A stretch of DNA of 64,000 nucleotides. It comes from Desulfonatronum thiodismutans. Its GTDB lineage: Bacteria; Desulfobacterota; Desulfovibrionia; Desulfovibrionales; Desulfonatronaceae. A program made the position numbers and the translations under genes. The notes below the pieces were generated by a model. The model was not told the origin of the DNA. It was given only the letters and a program-made list of their open reading frames with translations, and made no database searches. Location of the stretch: the NCBI RefSeq assembly GCF_000717475.1, contig NZ_JPIK01000013.1, positions 334,590 through 398,589 on the forward strand. The letters are read 5' to 3'. Shown piece by piece: positions 46,529 through 55,196 of this stretch (within the stretch, counting starts at the first letter, position 1; each line of letters opens with the position of its first letter).

Positions 46529-47770
46529 TTACTGGGAAACCTTGGACAGGGCGTGCAGGGCCAGAACCAGGATGTCCGGCTCGGCCACGAGGCTGGCCTT
46601 GGGGCAGAGTTCGAGGACGGCCTTGTGCAGTTCCTGCTTGCGGGTCACGAATACGGCGTGGGTGTCCGGGCAGCGTTCCAGGGTCGCCCGGAGCATGGGC
46701 AGGTCGGAAAAGGTGTCTCCGCAGACCAGATGCGGGCCTTTGTCCAGGTTCAGCCCCAGGGCTTGGTCCAGAAACAGCACCCCGTCGCCCTTGTCGAAGT
46801 CCTTGCGCTCTTCGCCGGAGCCGATAGTCAGGATGATTTCAATATCCAGGCCGGTGTCCTCGATGCGCAGGGCGTGGCCGTCCGGGTCGTGGCGTTCCAC
46901 CAGGGCCGTGACGGTCCTCAGAAAGGCCAGGGATTCGGCCTCGGGGACGGACCCGGAAATGTCCTGGCGGGCCACGGTGAGCTGGCCGAATTTTACCTGC
47001 AGGCCTGAGCCGATCAGGCCGAATTTTCGGTTTTCAGGGCGTTCCAGCAGGCTGCCCAGATCGCTGTGCAAATTTTGCAGTACGCGATTTTGATCCTCAG
47101 AGGTCGGGAAGCTGCCGTAAGCGTCGGCCAGATCCATGTATTCCCGGCCTTTGGACGCGGCCATGACGTAGGTCTTTGGCGGAACGACGCTGACGTCCAG
47201 GAGCCCGGGGCCGGACAGCGGGCCGGAGGTGACCACGATGGGCCAGGTGGCGCGGCTTCGGGCGAAGCGGGTCAGGAAGACCGCATTGTACACGGCCTGA
47301 ACCGAGGAGCGGTAGCGGCCGCAGTAGTTGTTCACCGTGCCGTCGCGGTCCGTGATGAAGCAGCGTAAGGTCGCGGCGCCCAAGGCCTTGGTCAGTCGTT
47401 GGGCTAATTGATCGGCCTGGGAAAGCAGGCCCGGAGTCTGATCCTCGATGACCAGTTTCAGAGCCGTCTCGCCCAATTCCAAGAACATCACGTCCCTGGC
47501 CAGCTCCGTGATTTCGTAGTCCAGGTCAACGGTCACCGCGTTGTCGTCGTCCATGCGCAGCAGTCGTTCGAAAGGTTTTTCCGAGTCAGTGTTCGGAATC
47601 TGCTTCAAACTTTCCAGGGCGTTACGCAGTGAGGCGATATCCGATTCCGCGGGTTCCCGTCCGGCCAGGGCGTCTTGAGCGGCCTTGCGTCGGACAAGGG
47701 CCGTCTGGTTCATGAGGTGGTAAAATTCTTCAAGGGTCTGGATGGGGCGGTGTTCAATAGTCGTGGTCAT
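46529..47770 (-). CDS. HAD-superfamily phosphatase-like protein, trehalose-phosphatase-like core
   Basis: 413 residues. About 140 helical N-terminal residues (EFYHLMNQTALVRRKAAQDA) are followed by a HAD core: motif I FITDRDGTVNNY, motif II VVTSGPL, and motif III/IV HLVCGDTFSDLPMLRA. The conserved Asp pairs suggest an active phosphatase. The cap region is like that of trehalose-6-phosphate phosphatases and other sugar-phosphatases, but no synthase gene is near. The ATG at 47770 has GGAG upstream. A compatible-solute role is possible but unproven. Confidence 0.78.
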   Translation of the reverse strand: MTTTIEHRPIQTLEEFYHLMNQTALVRRKAAQDALAGREPAESDIASLRNALESLKQIPNTDSEKPFERLLRMDDDNAVTVDLDYEITELARDVMFLELGETALKLVIEDQTPGLLSQADQLAQRLTKALGAATLRCFITDRDGTVNNYCGRYRSSVQAVYNAVFLTRFARSRATWPIVVTSGPLSGPGLLDVSVVPPKTYVMAASKGREYMDLADAYGSFPTSEDQNRVLQNLHSDLGSLLERPENRKFGLIGSGLQVKFGQLTVARQDISGSVPEAESLAFLRTVTALVERHDPDGHALRIEDTGLDIEIILTIGSGEERKDFDKGDGVLFLDQALGLNLDKGPHLVCGDTFSDLPMLRATLERCPDTHAVFVTRKQELHKAVLELCPKASLVAEPDILVLALHALSKVSQ

Positions 47771-47946
47771 GAGAAGCTCCGGAAAGGTTTGACTGTCAGT
47801 TCGGCACTTGGTTGGCATTTTTCGTGCAAAATAAAAAAACACCATGGCCGGGTGGGAAAAAAATGCTAAATCTCCCTAAAGATGTTTGCGATTTGGTCGA
47901 TATAGTAGGTAACAAACCCCAGAAAAAAAGGAAAAGGAGGCGAATT

Positions 47947-48192
47947 ATGGAAATGCCTAAGATCAACCCCGCTGTTATGGAAATCCCGAAAGCACAGCCG
48001 GCTGAAACCGTTTCTCGGGAAGGACAGTCCCAGGCCGAGTCCATGAAGAACATCCGGAAAGCCCGCTTGCAGCGACAAGTGCTGCAAGACCCTACTGTCA
48101 TCTCCAAGCTCGTGGCCATGGAAACCACGTCGGTCTACAATGCCAAGGGAGACATCGTCCAGGCCGTGTCCGGGGCCAGTCTTGAGTCTTGA
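47947..48192 (+). CDS. Small protein with tandem MExPK motif
   Basis: 81 residues. The N-terminus repeats itself, MEMPKINPA then MEIPKAQPA. After that comes a basic helix (SMKNIRKARLQRQVLQDP) and a polar end. AAGGAGGCGAATT gives a very strong ribosome site for the ATG at 47947. Not recognised. It is divergent from the HAD gene and sits alone; a strongly structured RNA segment starts 12 bases after its stop. Confidence 0.7.
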   Translation: MEMPKINPAVMEIPKAQPAETVSREGQSQAESMKNIRKARLQRQVLQDPTVISKLVAMETTSVYNAKGDIVQAVSGASLES

Positions 48193-48203
48193 CCCTCGCC
48201 CGC

Positions 48204-48263
48204 ACGGCTTCTGAGGGGCATGCTTGAGGTTCCGTTGGGGAGCCTCCAGTCCTCGGAAGCCGT
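48204..48263. repeat. Nested inverted repeat downstream of the small gene
   Basis: Outer stem ACGGCTTCTGAGG with CCTCGGAAGCCGT (13 pairs, one G-U), inner stem GAGGTTCC with GGAGCCTC (one G-U) around GTTGG. No T-run follows on either strand, so it is not a classical terminator. Confidence 0.6.
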
Positions 48264-48339
48264 ACGGAGCGTGCTGGACTTCTCGTCCTTGATGTCTCCA
48301 TATTCACTTCCTTCGCAAATCCCACCATCGCACCGTGCC

Positions 48340-48915
48340 TCAAATCGGCGGACCCTGGTGAATCATTTCGGCCAGGGTTAATCGAACTTTCGCGGGTTTT
48401 TGGGTCATGCTCCGCAGATAATCCATCTCCAATTCCGCCAGGAGACGGTAAAAGTCCGTCCGGTCCAGCTTGGGCAAACCAGTGCTGCCTGCCGCCAACT
48501 CTTGACTTCGGAAACACCCGGGAAACTCCTTAACGACCCCGTTGGGCAACGTGAAGGCGTTGGGCACGCCGTGCAGCCTACAGATCATCAGCCGATGCGC
48601 GTACAGGATGCACCGCCCGTCCTCGTTCAGGGGACACATGATGTCCGGAGCTCGCTGTTCGGCCAGCATCCCCCTGGCTTGGTCCACGTATTGGGCGGCC
48701 CGTGATCGGATCTCCCGCAATCGCGCTTCCGGGAGTATTGCCAGCCCTTGCCAGAGATAAGCCCATTCCACATGGGTGTGGTGTTGAAAATAGCTGGTAC
48801 AGCAGTTGTCCGGACAGTCGGCGCAGGTTAGGCCGATGGTCGCGGCGATGTTGGCGTATTGGTTTTCCATGTCCGCATAGAGTCGCGGCAAACGGAGAAG
48901 CGGATCCTCGGGCAT
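48340..48915 (-). CDS. YkgJ-family cysteine-cluster protein
   Basis: 191 residues with the family metal-binding pattern CADCPDNCC near the start, then CPLNEDGRCILYAHRLMICR and PGCF. Such proteins bind zinc or an iron-sulfur cluster and are of unknown role. The ATG at 48915 has a GGAGG-type site upstream (AGGTTTC region). The gene lies 79 bases after the amino-acid transporter permease on the same strand, so it may share its transcript. Confidence 0.88.
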   Translation of the reverse strand: MPEDPLLRLPRLYADMENQYANIAATIGLTCADCPDNCCTSYFQHHTHVEWAYLWQGLAILPEARLREIRSRAAQYVDQARGMLAEQRAPDIMCPLNEDGRCILYAHRLMICRLHGVPNAFTLPNGVVKEFPGCFRSQELAAGSTGLPKLDRTDFYRLLAELEMDYLRSMTQKPAKVRLTLAEMIHQGPPI

Positions 48916-48994
48916 GAAACCTCCGGGAAGTGTTTAGTGCCCCTGGTTTTGGGCGGAAGGCAAGGATATTCCTGGCGGCGGGACGGATAGGCGC

Positions 48995-49687
48995 TTATCC
49001 CCTGGATTGTTCGAATCCCGGCAACTCCATTTTGCGCTCGACATACTGCAAGAGCAGGGTGGCCAGGGTGACCAGCAGCAGATAATACAGGCCCAGGGCT
49101 ACGAAGACCTCGATGTTGCGCCAGGTCTGCTTGGCAATGGTCCGTCCGATACCGGTCAGTTCATTGAGGGTGATGATGGAGGCCAGGGACGAGTATTTGA
49201 TCAGATAGATGATCTCGTTGCCGCACCCGGGCAAAGCCCGGCGCAGAGCCTGGGGCAGGACCACCCAGAGTACGGTTTGGGTCTTGGTCATGCCCAGGGC
49301 CTGGGCGGCCTTGATCTGTCCGTGGCGGATGGAGAGCAGGGCGCCCCGGATGTATTCGGAGTGATAGGCCCCGCTGCACAGAGTGAAGCCCAGGATCGCC
49401 GCGGACATGGGGGAAAGCACTATACGTACGTCGCCGATCTGCAGATGGGGCAGGGCGAAGTACCAGAAGAACAATTGTACCACCAGCGGAGTGCCTCGGA
49501 AAACGGACACGTAGGCTTCGTTCAGCCAGCGGACCGGAGCAGGGGCATAGACCCGCAACGAACCCACCAGGACGCCGAGGGCCAAGCCCAGCAAGGCCGA
49601 GGGCACGATTACGGCCACGCTGACCCAAAGGCCCTGATTCAGGGCCGGGGCCACGTCGGTCAAGAAAAAATGCCAGTAGTCGCTCAT
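48995..49687 (-). CDS. Polar amino-acid ABC transporter permease
   Basis: 230 residues, His/Glu/Gln/Arg/opine type, starting MSDYWHFFLTDVAPALNQGL. The permease EAA loop is QALGMTKTQTVLWVVLPQAL, and the family start motif LVVQLFFWYFALP is present. About five helices. The ATG at 49687 overlaps the stop of the ATPase gene (ATGA). The longer frame from 49744 is unlikely. Confidence 0.92.
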   Translation of the reverse strand: MSDYWHFFLTDVAPALNQGLWVSVAVIVPSALLGLALGVLVGSLRVYAPAPVRWLNEAYVSVFRGTPLVVQLFFWYFALPHLQIGDVRIVLSPMSAAILGFTLCSGAYHSEYIRGALLSIRHGQIKAAQALGMTKTQTVLWVVLPQALRRALPGCGNEIIYLIKYSSLASIITLNELTGIGRTIAKQTWRNIEVFVALGLYYLLLVTLATLLLQYVERKMELPGFEQSRG

Positions 49688-50520
49688 GTCGTGCCGCGTC
49701 CGCCCTCTGGGTTGCCGGCCGGGATTGCGTTTGGAGACGCGCAACTGCGCTCTGCCGCGCCCAGGTCACCGGAGAGTTCATTGATCTTGGCGCAAAAGGC
49801 CATGGTCCGGGACGAGGCCCCGGGGGCCAGCAGGTGCGCCGGGCTGCCGCGTTCCACGATCCGTCCCTTTTCCATGAACAGAAACTCGTGGGCCATGGTC
49901 GCGGAAAAGGCGATCTGGTGGGTGGCCATGATCATGGTCATGCCGGCGGAAGCCAGGAAGCGGATCACGGCCAGAACCTCACCGATGAGTTCCGGGTCCA
50001 GAGCGCTGGTAGGTTCGTCCAGGAGCAGTACCTTGGGGTCCATGGCCAGGGCACGGGCCATGGAAACGCGTTGTTTCTGACCTCCGGACAGTTGGGCCGG
50101 ATACAGGTCCATCTTGTCCGCCAGGCCGACCCGGGCCAATTCTTCCTTGGCGCGGTGCGTGGCCTTGGCCTTGGCTTCGCCTTTGACCTTGATCAGGGCG
50201 ATGCGCACGTTGTCCAGCGCGGTCAGGTGGTCGAACAGATTGAAATCCTGGAAGATCATTCCCACTTGCTGACGAAAGGCGCACAAATCCTTGCGACCGG
50301 CGGCCTTGAATTCCCGTCCGTCCAGCCAAATCCGGCCCTGATCCGGGTAGTGCAGAAAGTTCAGGCACTGCAACAGCGTGCTCTTGCCGGACCCCGAGGG
50401 GCCGATCAGGATTTTTACCTCGCCCCGATTCACGGTCAGGGAGACGTCATCCAGGACGAGTTGATCGCCGAGGGTCTTATGGATGCCTTCGACGCGGAGA
50501 ACAGGTTGCTGCGTGGTCAT
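49684..50520 (-). CDS. Polar amino-acid ABC transporter ATP-binding protein
   Basis: 278 residues. Walker A IGPSGSGKSTLLQCLN, Q-loop MIFQDFNLFDHLTAL, signature LSGGQKQRVSMARAL, Walker B VLLLDEPTSALDPEL and the H-loop MIMATHQIAF. GlnQ/HisP family. About 30 extra residues at the C-terminus (after FCAKINELSG) are not conserved in most members. The start overlaps the stop of the upstream permease. Confidence 0.94.
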   Translation of the reverse strand: MTTQQPVLRVEGIHKTLGDQLVLDDVSLTVNRGEVKILIGPSGSGKSTLLQCLNFLHYPDQGRIWLDGREFKAAGRKDLCAFRQQVGMIFQDFNLFDHLTALDNVRIALIKVKGEAKAKATHRAKEELARVGLADKMDLYPAQLSGGQKQRVSMARALAMDPKVLLLDEPTSALDPELIGEVLAVIRFLASAGMTMIMATHQIAFSATMAHEFLFMEKGRIVERGSPAHLLAPGASSRTMAFCAKINELSGDLGAAERSCASPNAIPAGNPEGGRGTT

Positions 50521-51230
50521 GACATGCTTCCTTGCCGGGCGTAACCGGGAATCCGCACCTTTCGTTCCAGCGTCTTCAGCGCCCGGACGCCCAGGTGGGT
50601 CAGGATATAGAAGAGCACTCCGGCCACCAGGGCGAAGGGCAGCGGCTCATGGGTCAGGGCGGCCACGGTCCGGGTCCGGGACATGATTTCCATCACCCCG
50701 ATGGCAAAGGCTAGAGCAGAGTCCTTGAGCAGGATGGAGTATTCGTTGGACCAGCCGGGGATGGACAGCCGCAGGGCCTGAGGCAGGATAATGCTCCGGA
50801 TGGCCTGGCCGTCGGTCATGCCCAGGGCACGGGCCGCTTTGAGCTGGCCTTCGGGCAGGGACTGGATGGAGCCGCGAAAAATTTGGGATTGATAAGCCGC
50901 GCTGGTCAGACTGAGCACCACCAGGGCCGCCAGAAAGGCGCTGTCCAGTCCCAGGCCGGATAGCGCGGGAACCTGGCTGAGGTAGGCCAGGATGCCGAAG
51001 TAGAACAGGTAGAGCTGGACCAGGATGGGCACCCCACGAAACAGCCAGACATAGAAGCCGGCCAGACGACGGATGGTTTTTGACCCGTACACTTGACCCA
51101 CGGCCAGCGGGATGCCGAGGCACAGGCCGAGGAACATGGCCCCGAAGACAAGGGTTAGGGTCCAGGTGATCCCGCCCAGGATATAGGGCAAGGATTCCCA
51201 GAGCACGGGCATGACTTTGGCGAAATCCAT
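50517..51230 (-). CDS. Polar amino-acid ABC transporter permease
   Basis: 237 residues with the same family loop (ARALGMTDGQAIRSIILPQA) and FRGVPILVQLYLFYFGI. It forms a pair with the 48995 permease to make the channel. Located between the binding-protein gene, from which it is separated by a hairpin, and the ATPase gene. Confidence 0.93.
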   Translation of the reverse strand: MDFAKVMPVLWESLPYILGGITWTLTLVFGAMFLGLCLGIPLAVGQVYGSKTIRRLAGFYVWLFRGVPILVQLYLFYFGILAYLSQVPALSGLGLDSAFLAALVVLSLTSAAYQSQIFRGSIQSLPEGQLKAARALGMTDGQAIRSIILPQALRLSIPGWSNEYSILLKDSALAFAIGVMEIMSRTRTVAALTHEPLPFALVAGVLFYILTHLGVRALKTLERKVRIPGYARQGSMS

Positions 51231-51283
51231 CAGAGTGGGGGCTTGTTCGACGAGGCCGTCCGGTGGTCGATTCTGGGGATAAA

Positions 51284-51321
51284 AAGGCTTGGGGGAGGCT
51301 TACAAGCCGCCCCCAAGCCTT
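51284..51321 (-). terminator. Attenuating hairpin between binding-protein and permease genes
   Basis: 18-bp stem AAGGCTTGGGGGCGGCTT / AAGCCTCCCCCAAGCCTT with one mismatch, followed by TTTTT on the minus strand. Partial termination here would give more binding protein than membrane subunits, as in other ABC operons. Confidence 0.75.
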
Positions 51322-51340
51322 GACGTGATATCAGGGGATG

Positions 51341-52105
51341 TTACTCAAGTTCCCATTTCTGCTTCAGCTCGACCCAGTACGGATCAGCCATTAGCTTCTT
51401 CAGGCCTTCGTTGAGCGTGTTCAGCAGTTCGGTGTCGTTCTTGCGTACAGCGTAGCCGTAGCCGTCCGCGGGGACATCGAAGGTGCCGATGGTCTTGAAG
51501 GCCCGGCCCTTCTTCATTTCACGGGCAATGGAACTGTCCATGGCCGAGGCGTGAATGCGTCCGATGGGCAGGTCCTGCATGGATAGGTCCGTGGAGTCGT
51601 AGGCCACGATCTCGAAGTTCATGCCCGGCTCCTTGGCCTTGTCGATGAGCAGGGTGTGGGTGTTGGTGCCCCGCTGCACGCCGATTTTTTTGCCGGTGGT
51701 GAACATCTCTTCAAATGAAGTCTCCTCGGCTTCGTTGGCCACCAGAACCTGGGTGACTTCGTAGTAAGGGATGGTAAAGTTGACGACCTTCATCCGTTCT
51801 TCGGTGATGCTCATGCCCGAGGCGATGAAGTCGATGCGGTTGGTGTTCAGGGCCGGGATGATTCCGTCCCAGTCCATGGGCTGGTGCCGCACGGTGAAAC
51901 CCATCTGTTCGGCGATCCAATTGACGGAGTCCACGTCAAAGCCAGCCGGGTTGCCTTGGGTGTCCACGAAGCCGAAGGGCGGAAAGCCGAAATCGATGCC
52001 GTTGACCAGTGTCTTTTCGGCCCAGGCCGGTCCACTGAGGGTCAGGCACAGCACCAGTGCCGCTAAAAGTCCCGCCAAAACGCCGAAACGCGATCCCTTA
52101 GCCAT
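51341..52105 (-). CDS. Periplasmic polar amino-acid-binding protein
   Basis: 254 residues. A signal peptide (cleavage near SGPAWA) precedes a type II binding fold with VNGIDFGFPPFGFVDTQGNP, GFDVDSVNWIAEQMG, IPALNTNRIDFIASGMSITE and RMKVVNFTIPYYEVTQVLVA. Family 3 solute-binding protein. It is first in the operon, in line with binding-protein-rich expression. Confidence 0.94.
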   Translation of the reverse strand: MAKGSRFGVLAGLLAALVLCLTLSGPAWAEKTLVNGIDFGFPPFGFVDTQGNPAGFDVDSVNWIAEQMGFTVRHQPMDWDGIIPALNTNRIDFIASGMSITEERMKVVNFTIPYYEVTQVLVANEAEETSFEEMFTTGKKIGVQRGTNTHTLLIDKAKEPGMNFEIVAYDSTDLSMQDLPIGRIHASAMDSSIAREMKKGRAFKTIGTFDVPADGYGYAVRKNDTELLNTLNEGLKKLMADPYWVELKQKWELE

Positions 52106-52571
52106 ACGTTAAGCTCCTTGTTGAGTGGTTTTGGTTGTCCCGTCCATGTCGCGGCGCACCTCCATGATGCCCGTCCCATATGGGGAACGATGAAACGAAA
52201 CCCGCGAATAGCAAAGAGCGGACATCCAGGCAAGGAGGGATTGCGGGCAACGCCGGGCAGGTTTGTTCTCGCCCCCACCCACCTGCTATCTGACAATCGC
52301 GATCGAAATCGAAATCGTAATCGCAATCGAACGCAATATCCAGATAGATGGCGTAATCACGAGGTGATACAAGGCTTTCTTCATTCCGATTCCGATTTCG
52401 ATCGCGATTTGGATTCGGATAAGACAGATTTCCCCTGACCCTTCATGGACTCCGCGTTGTCATCGCCGGGGGCTTGTTGTAGGTTCTGCCTTCCGACGAG
52501 AAACAGCCAGTGCCGTTGCTGATCCGGTTCTGTATCCGGCCCTGGCGAGAACACCGAGCAGGTGGATGGCA
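52106..52571. other. Divergent intergenic region with hexamer repeats
   Basis: 466 bases between the binding-protein gene (minus) and the small gene before lptF (plus). It carries the ATCGNA-type hexamer arrays described at 52295-52409 and no supported gene. Both operons' promoters should lie here. Confidence 0.55.
52295..52409. repeat. Inverted repeat of ATCG-hexamer arrays
   Basis: AATCGCGATCGAAATCG at 52295-52311 recurs as the exact reverse complement at 52393-52409; similarity continues for about two further hexamers. The 81-base spacer includes a small GTAATCAC-GAG-GTGATAC hairpin. The arms are built from ATCGNA units repeating every six bases. Confidence 0.8.
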
Positions 52572-52781
52572 ATGAACGACATCAAAATGACCGAACCGAT
52601 CCAGCGCGCCGTGGCCTGGATCGACGAAACGCGTCGGGATCATCCCGGGCGTTCCTTGGCCTCGCTGCTGGCTGAAGCCGGGATGCGCTTCAACCTGGGG
52701 CCTGGCGACGGGCGTTTTTTGGAACGTTTTTTTCAAGCCGAAGCGCCTTCCGTGGGCCGTGGGGAGAGCGAGTCGTCTTGA
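52572..52781 (+). CDS. Small protein upstream of lptF
   Basis: 69 residues (MNDIKMTEPIQRAVAWIDET ... FLERFFQAEAP), acidic to neutral, with RSLASLLAEAGMRFNLGPGD in the middle. No signal peptide or cysteine. The lptF start (TTG) overlaps its stop, which supports a real, coupled gene. A start at 52566 is also possible. Not recognised. Confidence 0.65.
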   Translation: MNDIKMTEPIQRAVAWIDETRRDHPGRSLASLLAEAGMRFNLGPGDGRFLERFFQAEAPSVGRGESESS

Positions 52782-53974
52782 ACCTTTCCGCCTATCTGCC
52801 CCATCGCTGGACCTTGCTTCAGAAACGGGTATTCCAGGAAATCTGCTTTCTTTTCTTCCTGACTTGGTCCGCCCTGATCTCCCTGCTTCTGGTCGGGCGG
52901 CTGCTCCAGTTGCGCGAGCTGTTTCTGCACCAACAGGTGTCCACCCTGGACATCCTCCGGCTGTTCGTCTTTCTGAGTCCGTTTTTTCTGTTCATGCTCA
53001 TCCCGGTGGCCTGCCTGCTGAGCATCTTTCTGGTGTTCCTGCGGATGAGCAACGATCGGGAACTCATCGCCCTCAAATCCGGCGGCGTCAGCCTGTACCA
53101 GATTCTTCCGGCACCGATCATTTTCTCCCTCGCCGCCTCGGTCCTGGCCCTGGTGATCAGCCTGGGCGGTATTTCCTGGGGCTTCGACAACTTCCGGCGC
53201 ACCGCCCTGGACCTGGCCCACTCCAAAACCCAAATGGTCCTCCAGCCGGGCATTTTTCACAAAGATTTTCCCGGATTGACCATCTACGCCAAGAACGTGG
53301 ACGCGGACCAGCGGCTGCGTCAGGTTTTCGTGGAGGACCAGACCCGTCCGGAAATCACGGCGGTGATCGTTGCTCCCGTGGGCTACGTGGTTACCGAGCC
53401 CAGGGAAGGCCGCATACTGTTCGCTCTGGAGCACGGACGGATCTACCGCATGCAGAAAAATGCCATTACTGAGCTGCGTTTCGACACGTACCTGGTGCGC
53501 TTAGATCTTGATCAGTTGCTGATGGGAATTTCTCAGCGTGAAGCCCGGCCTAAGGAGATGTCCTGGAGCGAACTTCGGGAATGGTCCGCCATGCCCGATC
53601 TTGTGGAGGTCCGTGGGGAAGAGTTCGCCAACCGGGTGGCCGTGGAAATCCACAAACGCTGGGTCGTGCCCATGGCCTGCCTGATTCTCGGGCTGCTGGC
53701 CATTCCCCTGGCCCAGGCCTTCGAAGGCTTGAAGCGCCAGTACGCCATGATTCTGATCATGGCCGTATTTTTCGTGTTCTACGGCATGTTCTCCACGGGC
53801 ATCGTCATCGCGGAACTCGGCATCGTGCCCGCCTACCTGCCGCTGTGGGGGCAGATGCTGCTCTTCGGGGCCGTAGCCGGCCTGGGGATTTGGTTCGCCG
53901 CCCAAGAGCGGGGATTACGTATCGGCGAGTGGATCGCGCATCTTCAGATCTGGTTTCTGAAGAAGGCTGATTAG
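52778..53974 (+). CDS. lptF: Lipopolysaccharide export permease LptF
   Basis: 398 residues, YjgP/YjgQ family. Two helix groups (N-terminal about 15-115, C-terminal about 300-385) with a periplasmic beta-jellyroll between. RELIALKSGGVSLYQIL is the conserved coupling helix. With LptG and LptB (not in window) it extracts LPS from the inner membrane. TTG start overlapping the small upstream gene; lptG begins 14 bases after the stop. Confidence 0.92.
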   Translation: MNLSAYLPHRWTLLQKRVFQEICFLFFLTWSALISLLLVGRLLQLRELFLHQQVSTLDILRLFVFLSPFFLFMLIPVACLLSIFLVFLRMSNDRELIALKSGGVSLYQILPAPIIFSLAASVLALVISLGGISWGFDNFRRTALDLAHSKTQMVLQPGIFHKDFPGLTIYAKNVDADQRLRQVFVEDQTRPEITAVIVAPVGYVVTEPREGRILFALEHGRIYRMQKNAITELRFDTYLVRLDLDQLLMGISQREARPKEMSWSELREWSAMPDLVEVRGEEFANRVAVEIHKRWVVPMACLILGLLAIPLAQAFEGLKRQYAMILIMAVFFVFYGMFSTGIVIAELGIVPAYLPLWGQMLLFGAVAGLGIWFAAQERGLRIGEWIAHLQIWFLKKAD

Positions 53975-53988
53975 CCGTGGGTGAACAT

Positions 53989-55179
53989 ATGTCTTCTCGA
54001 AACGTCAAGCTCCCTCCTCCGACGCGGCCTTCCATCGCCCCTTTCGTCAGCGACGTTTTCCGTCGCTTGACCGCCTATCGATTGAGCACGCTGCAACGCT
54101 ATCTGCTTGTTCAGAATCTTTTTCTGAACGGGTTGTGTCTCGGGGTCGGGATCTGCATCTACCTGCTTCAGGACCTGGTGGAAAACCTGGACGTTTTTGT
54201 CCAGGCCGGTGTGGGCGTGGGCACCATGGCCGGTTTTTTTCTGGCTAAATTGCCGCTGATTCTTTCGCAGATCCTGCCGGCGGCCTTCCTGGTCTCCCTG
54301 ATCGTCCAGATCGGACTGCTGGTTCGCCACCGGGAACTGCTCGCCCTTCAGTCCGGCGGGGTTTCCTATACGGCGTTGGTTCGTTTCTATGCCGTATACG
54401 GTTTGGTCTGGTGTTTCGCGCAACTTTTCCTGGCTCAGGCCCTAGGCGTGGCCGGTCAGCGGGCCATGGACCGCATCTGGGCGGAGCAGGTGCGAAAGGA
54501 AGAGGCTGGGCAAGTGGAATTGCGCGATATCTGGTTTCTGAGTGGCACCTACGTGGTCAGCGTCGACGGGGCGTATCCGGAGCAACGCCGTGGCCGGGAC
54601 ATCACGGTTTATGTCTACGGCGAGGGCAATACGCTGCAACGGATTATCGTCGCGAGTCGGTTCGACATTCTGGGTACGGGCTGGGAGCTGCACGAACCTC
54701 GGATCTACGAAACGCTTACCTTTGAGGTTAGGGAAGAAGCATCCTTGAGGCTGGATATCTCTCAGGATCTTGAGGTCTTCGGCGTCTTGCAAACCCGATT
54801 CGAGGCCGCCGCGCTTTCACTGTTCGAGCTGGGGCGGATCATTTCTTACCTGGAGGGCACCGGTTCCAACGTGGAACGGCTGCGTACGGCCTGGCATATG
54901 AAGTGGTCCTATGCCTTCTCCCTGCTGATGATGGCCCTCATCGCTCTGGCGCTGTATACCATTTTCGACAGCGTCTACCTGAACATCGCCCTGGGGCTGG
55001 CCATTGTTTTCGTGTATTACGTGCTCTTCGTACTCGGGGTCTCCCTGGGGGAACGTGGTTTTCTTTCTCCCTTTCTGGGCGCATGGATGGGAAATCTCTT
55101 GTTTGGCTTTCTGGCCGGGGGACGTCTGCTTTGGCATGTGATGCCCGACAATCCGTTTGATTTCTTGCGAGGCCGTTAG
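53989..55179 (+). CDS. lptG: Lipopolysaccharide export permease LptG
   Basis: 396 residues, YjgP/YjgQ family partner of LptF. Same plan: helices, RELLALQSGGVSYTALVRFY coupling helix, jellyroll, then three C-terminal helices (MALIALALYTIFDSVYLNIA). The start is taken as ATG at 53989 with GGGTGA upstream; GTG at 53977 is possible. Confidence 0.9.
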   Translation: MSSRNVKLPPPTRPSIAPFVSDVFRRLTAYRLSTLQRYLLVQNLFLNGLCLGVGICIYLLQDLVENLDVFVQAGVGVGTMAGFFLAKLPLILSQILPAAFLVSLIVQIGLLVRHRELLALQSGGVSYTALVRFYAVYGLVWCFAQLFLAQALGVAGQRAMDRIWAEQVRKEEAGQVELRDIWFLSGTYVVSVDGAYPEQRRGRDITVYVYGEGNTLQRIIVASRFDILGTGWELHEPRIYETLTFEVREEASLRLDISQDLEVFGVLQTRFEAAALSLFELGRIISYLEGTGSNVERLRTAWHMKWSYAFSLLMMALIALALYTIFDSVYLNIALGLAIVFVYYVLFVLGVSLGERGFLSPFLGAWMGNLLFGFLAGGRLLWHVMPDNPFDFLRGR

Positions 55180-55196
55180 GTCTTTTCCCATCGATC

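Noticed and set aside
49005..49025. GTTCGAATCC, like a tRNA T-arm
   Set aside because: It is inside the permease gene end, and no acceptor stem or anticodon arm can be drawn around it.
52100..52330. Frames through the hexamer array encoding Arg/Phe/Ser or Asp/Ser repeats
   Set aside because: The periodic peptide simply reflects the six-base DNA repeat; no ribosome site and both strands behave alike.
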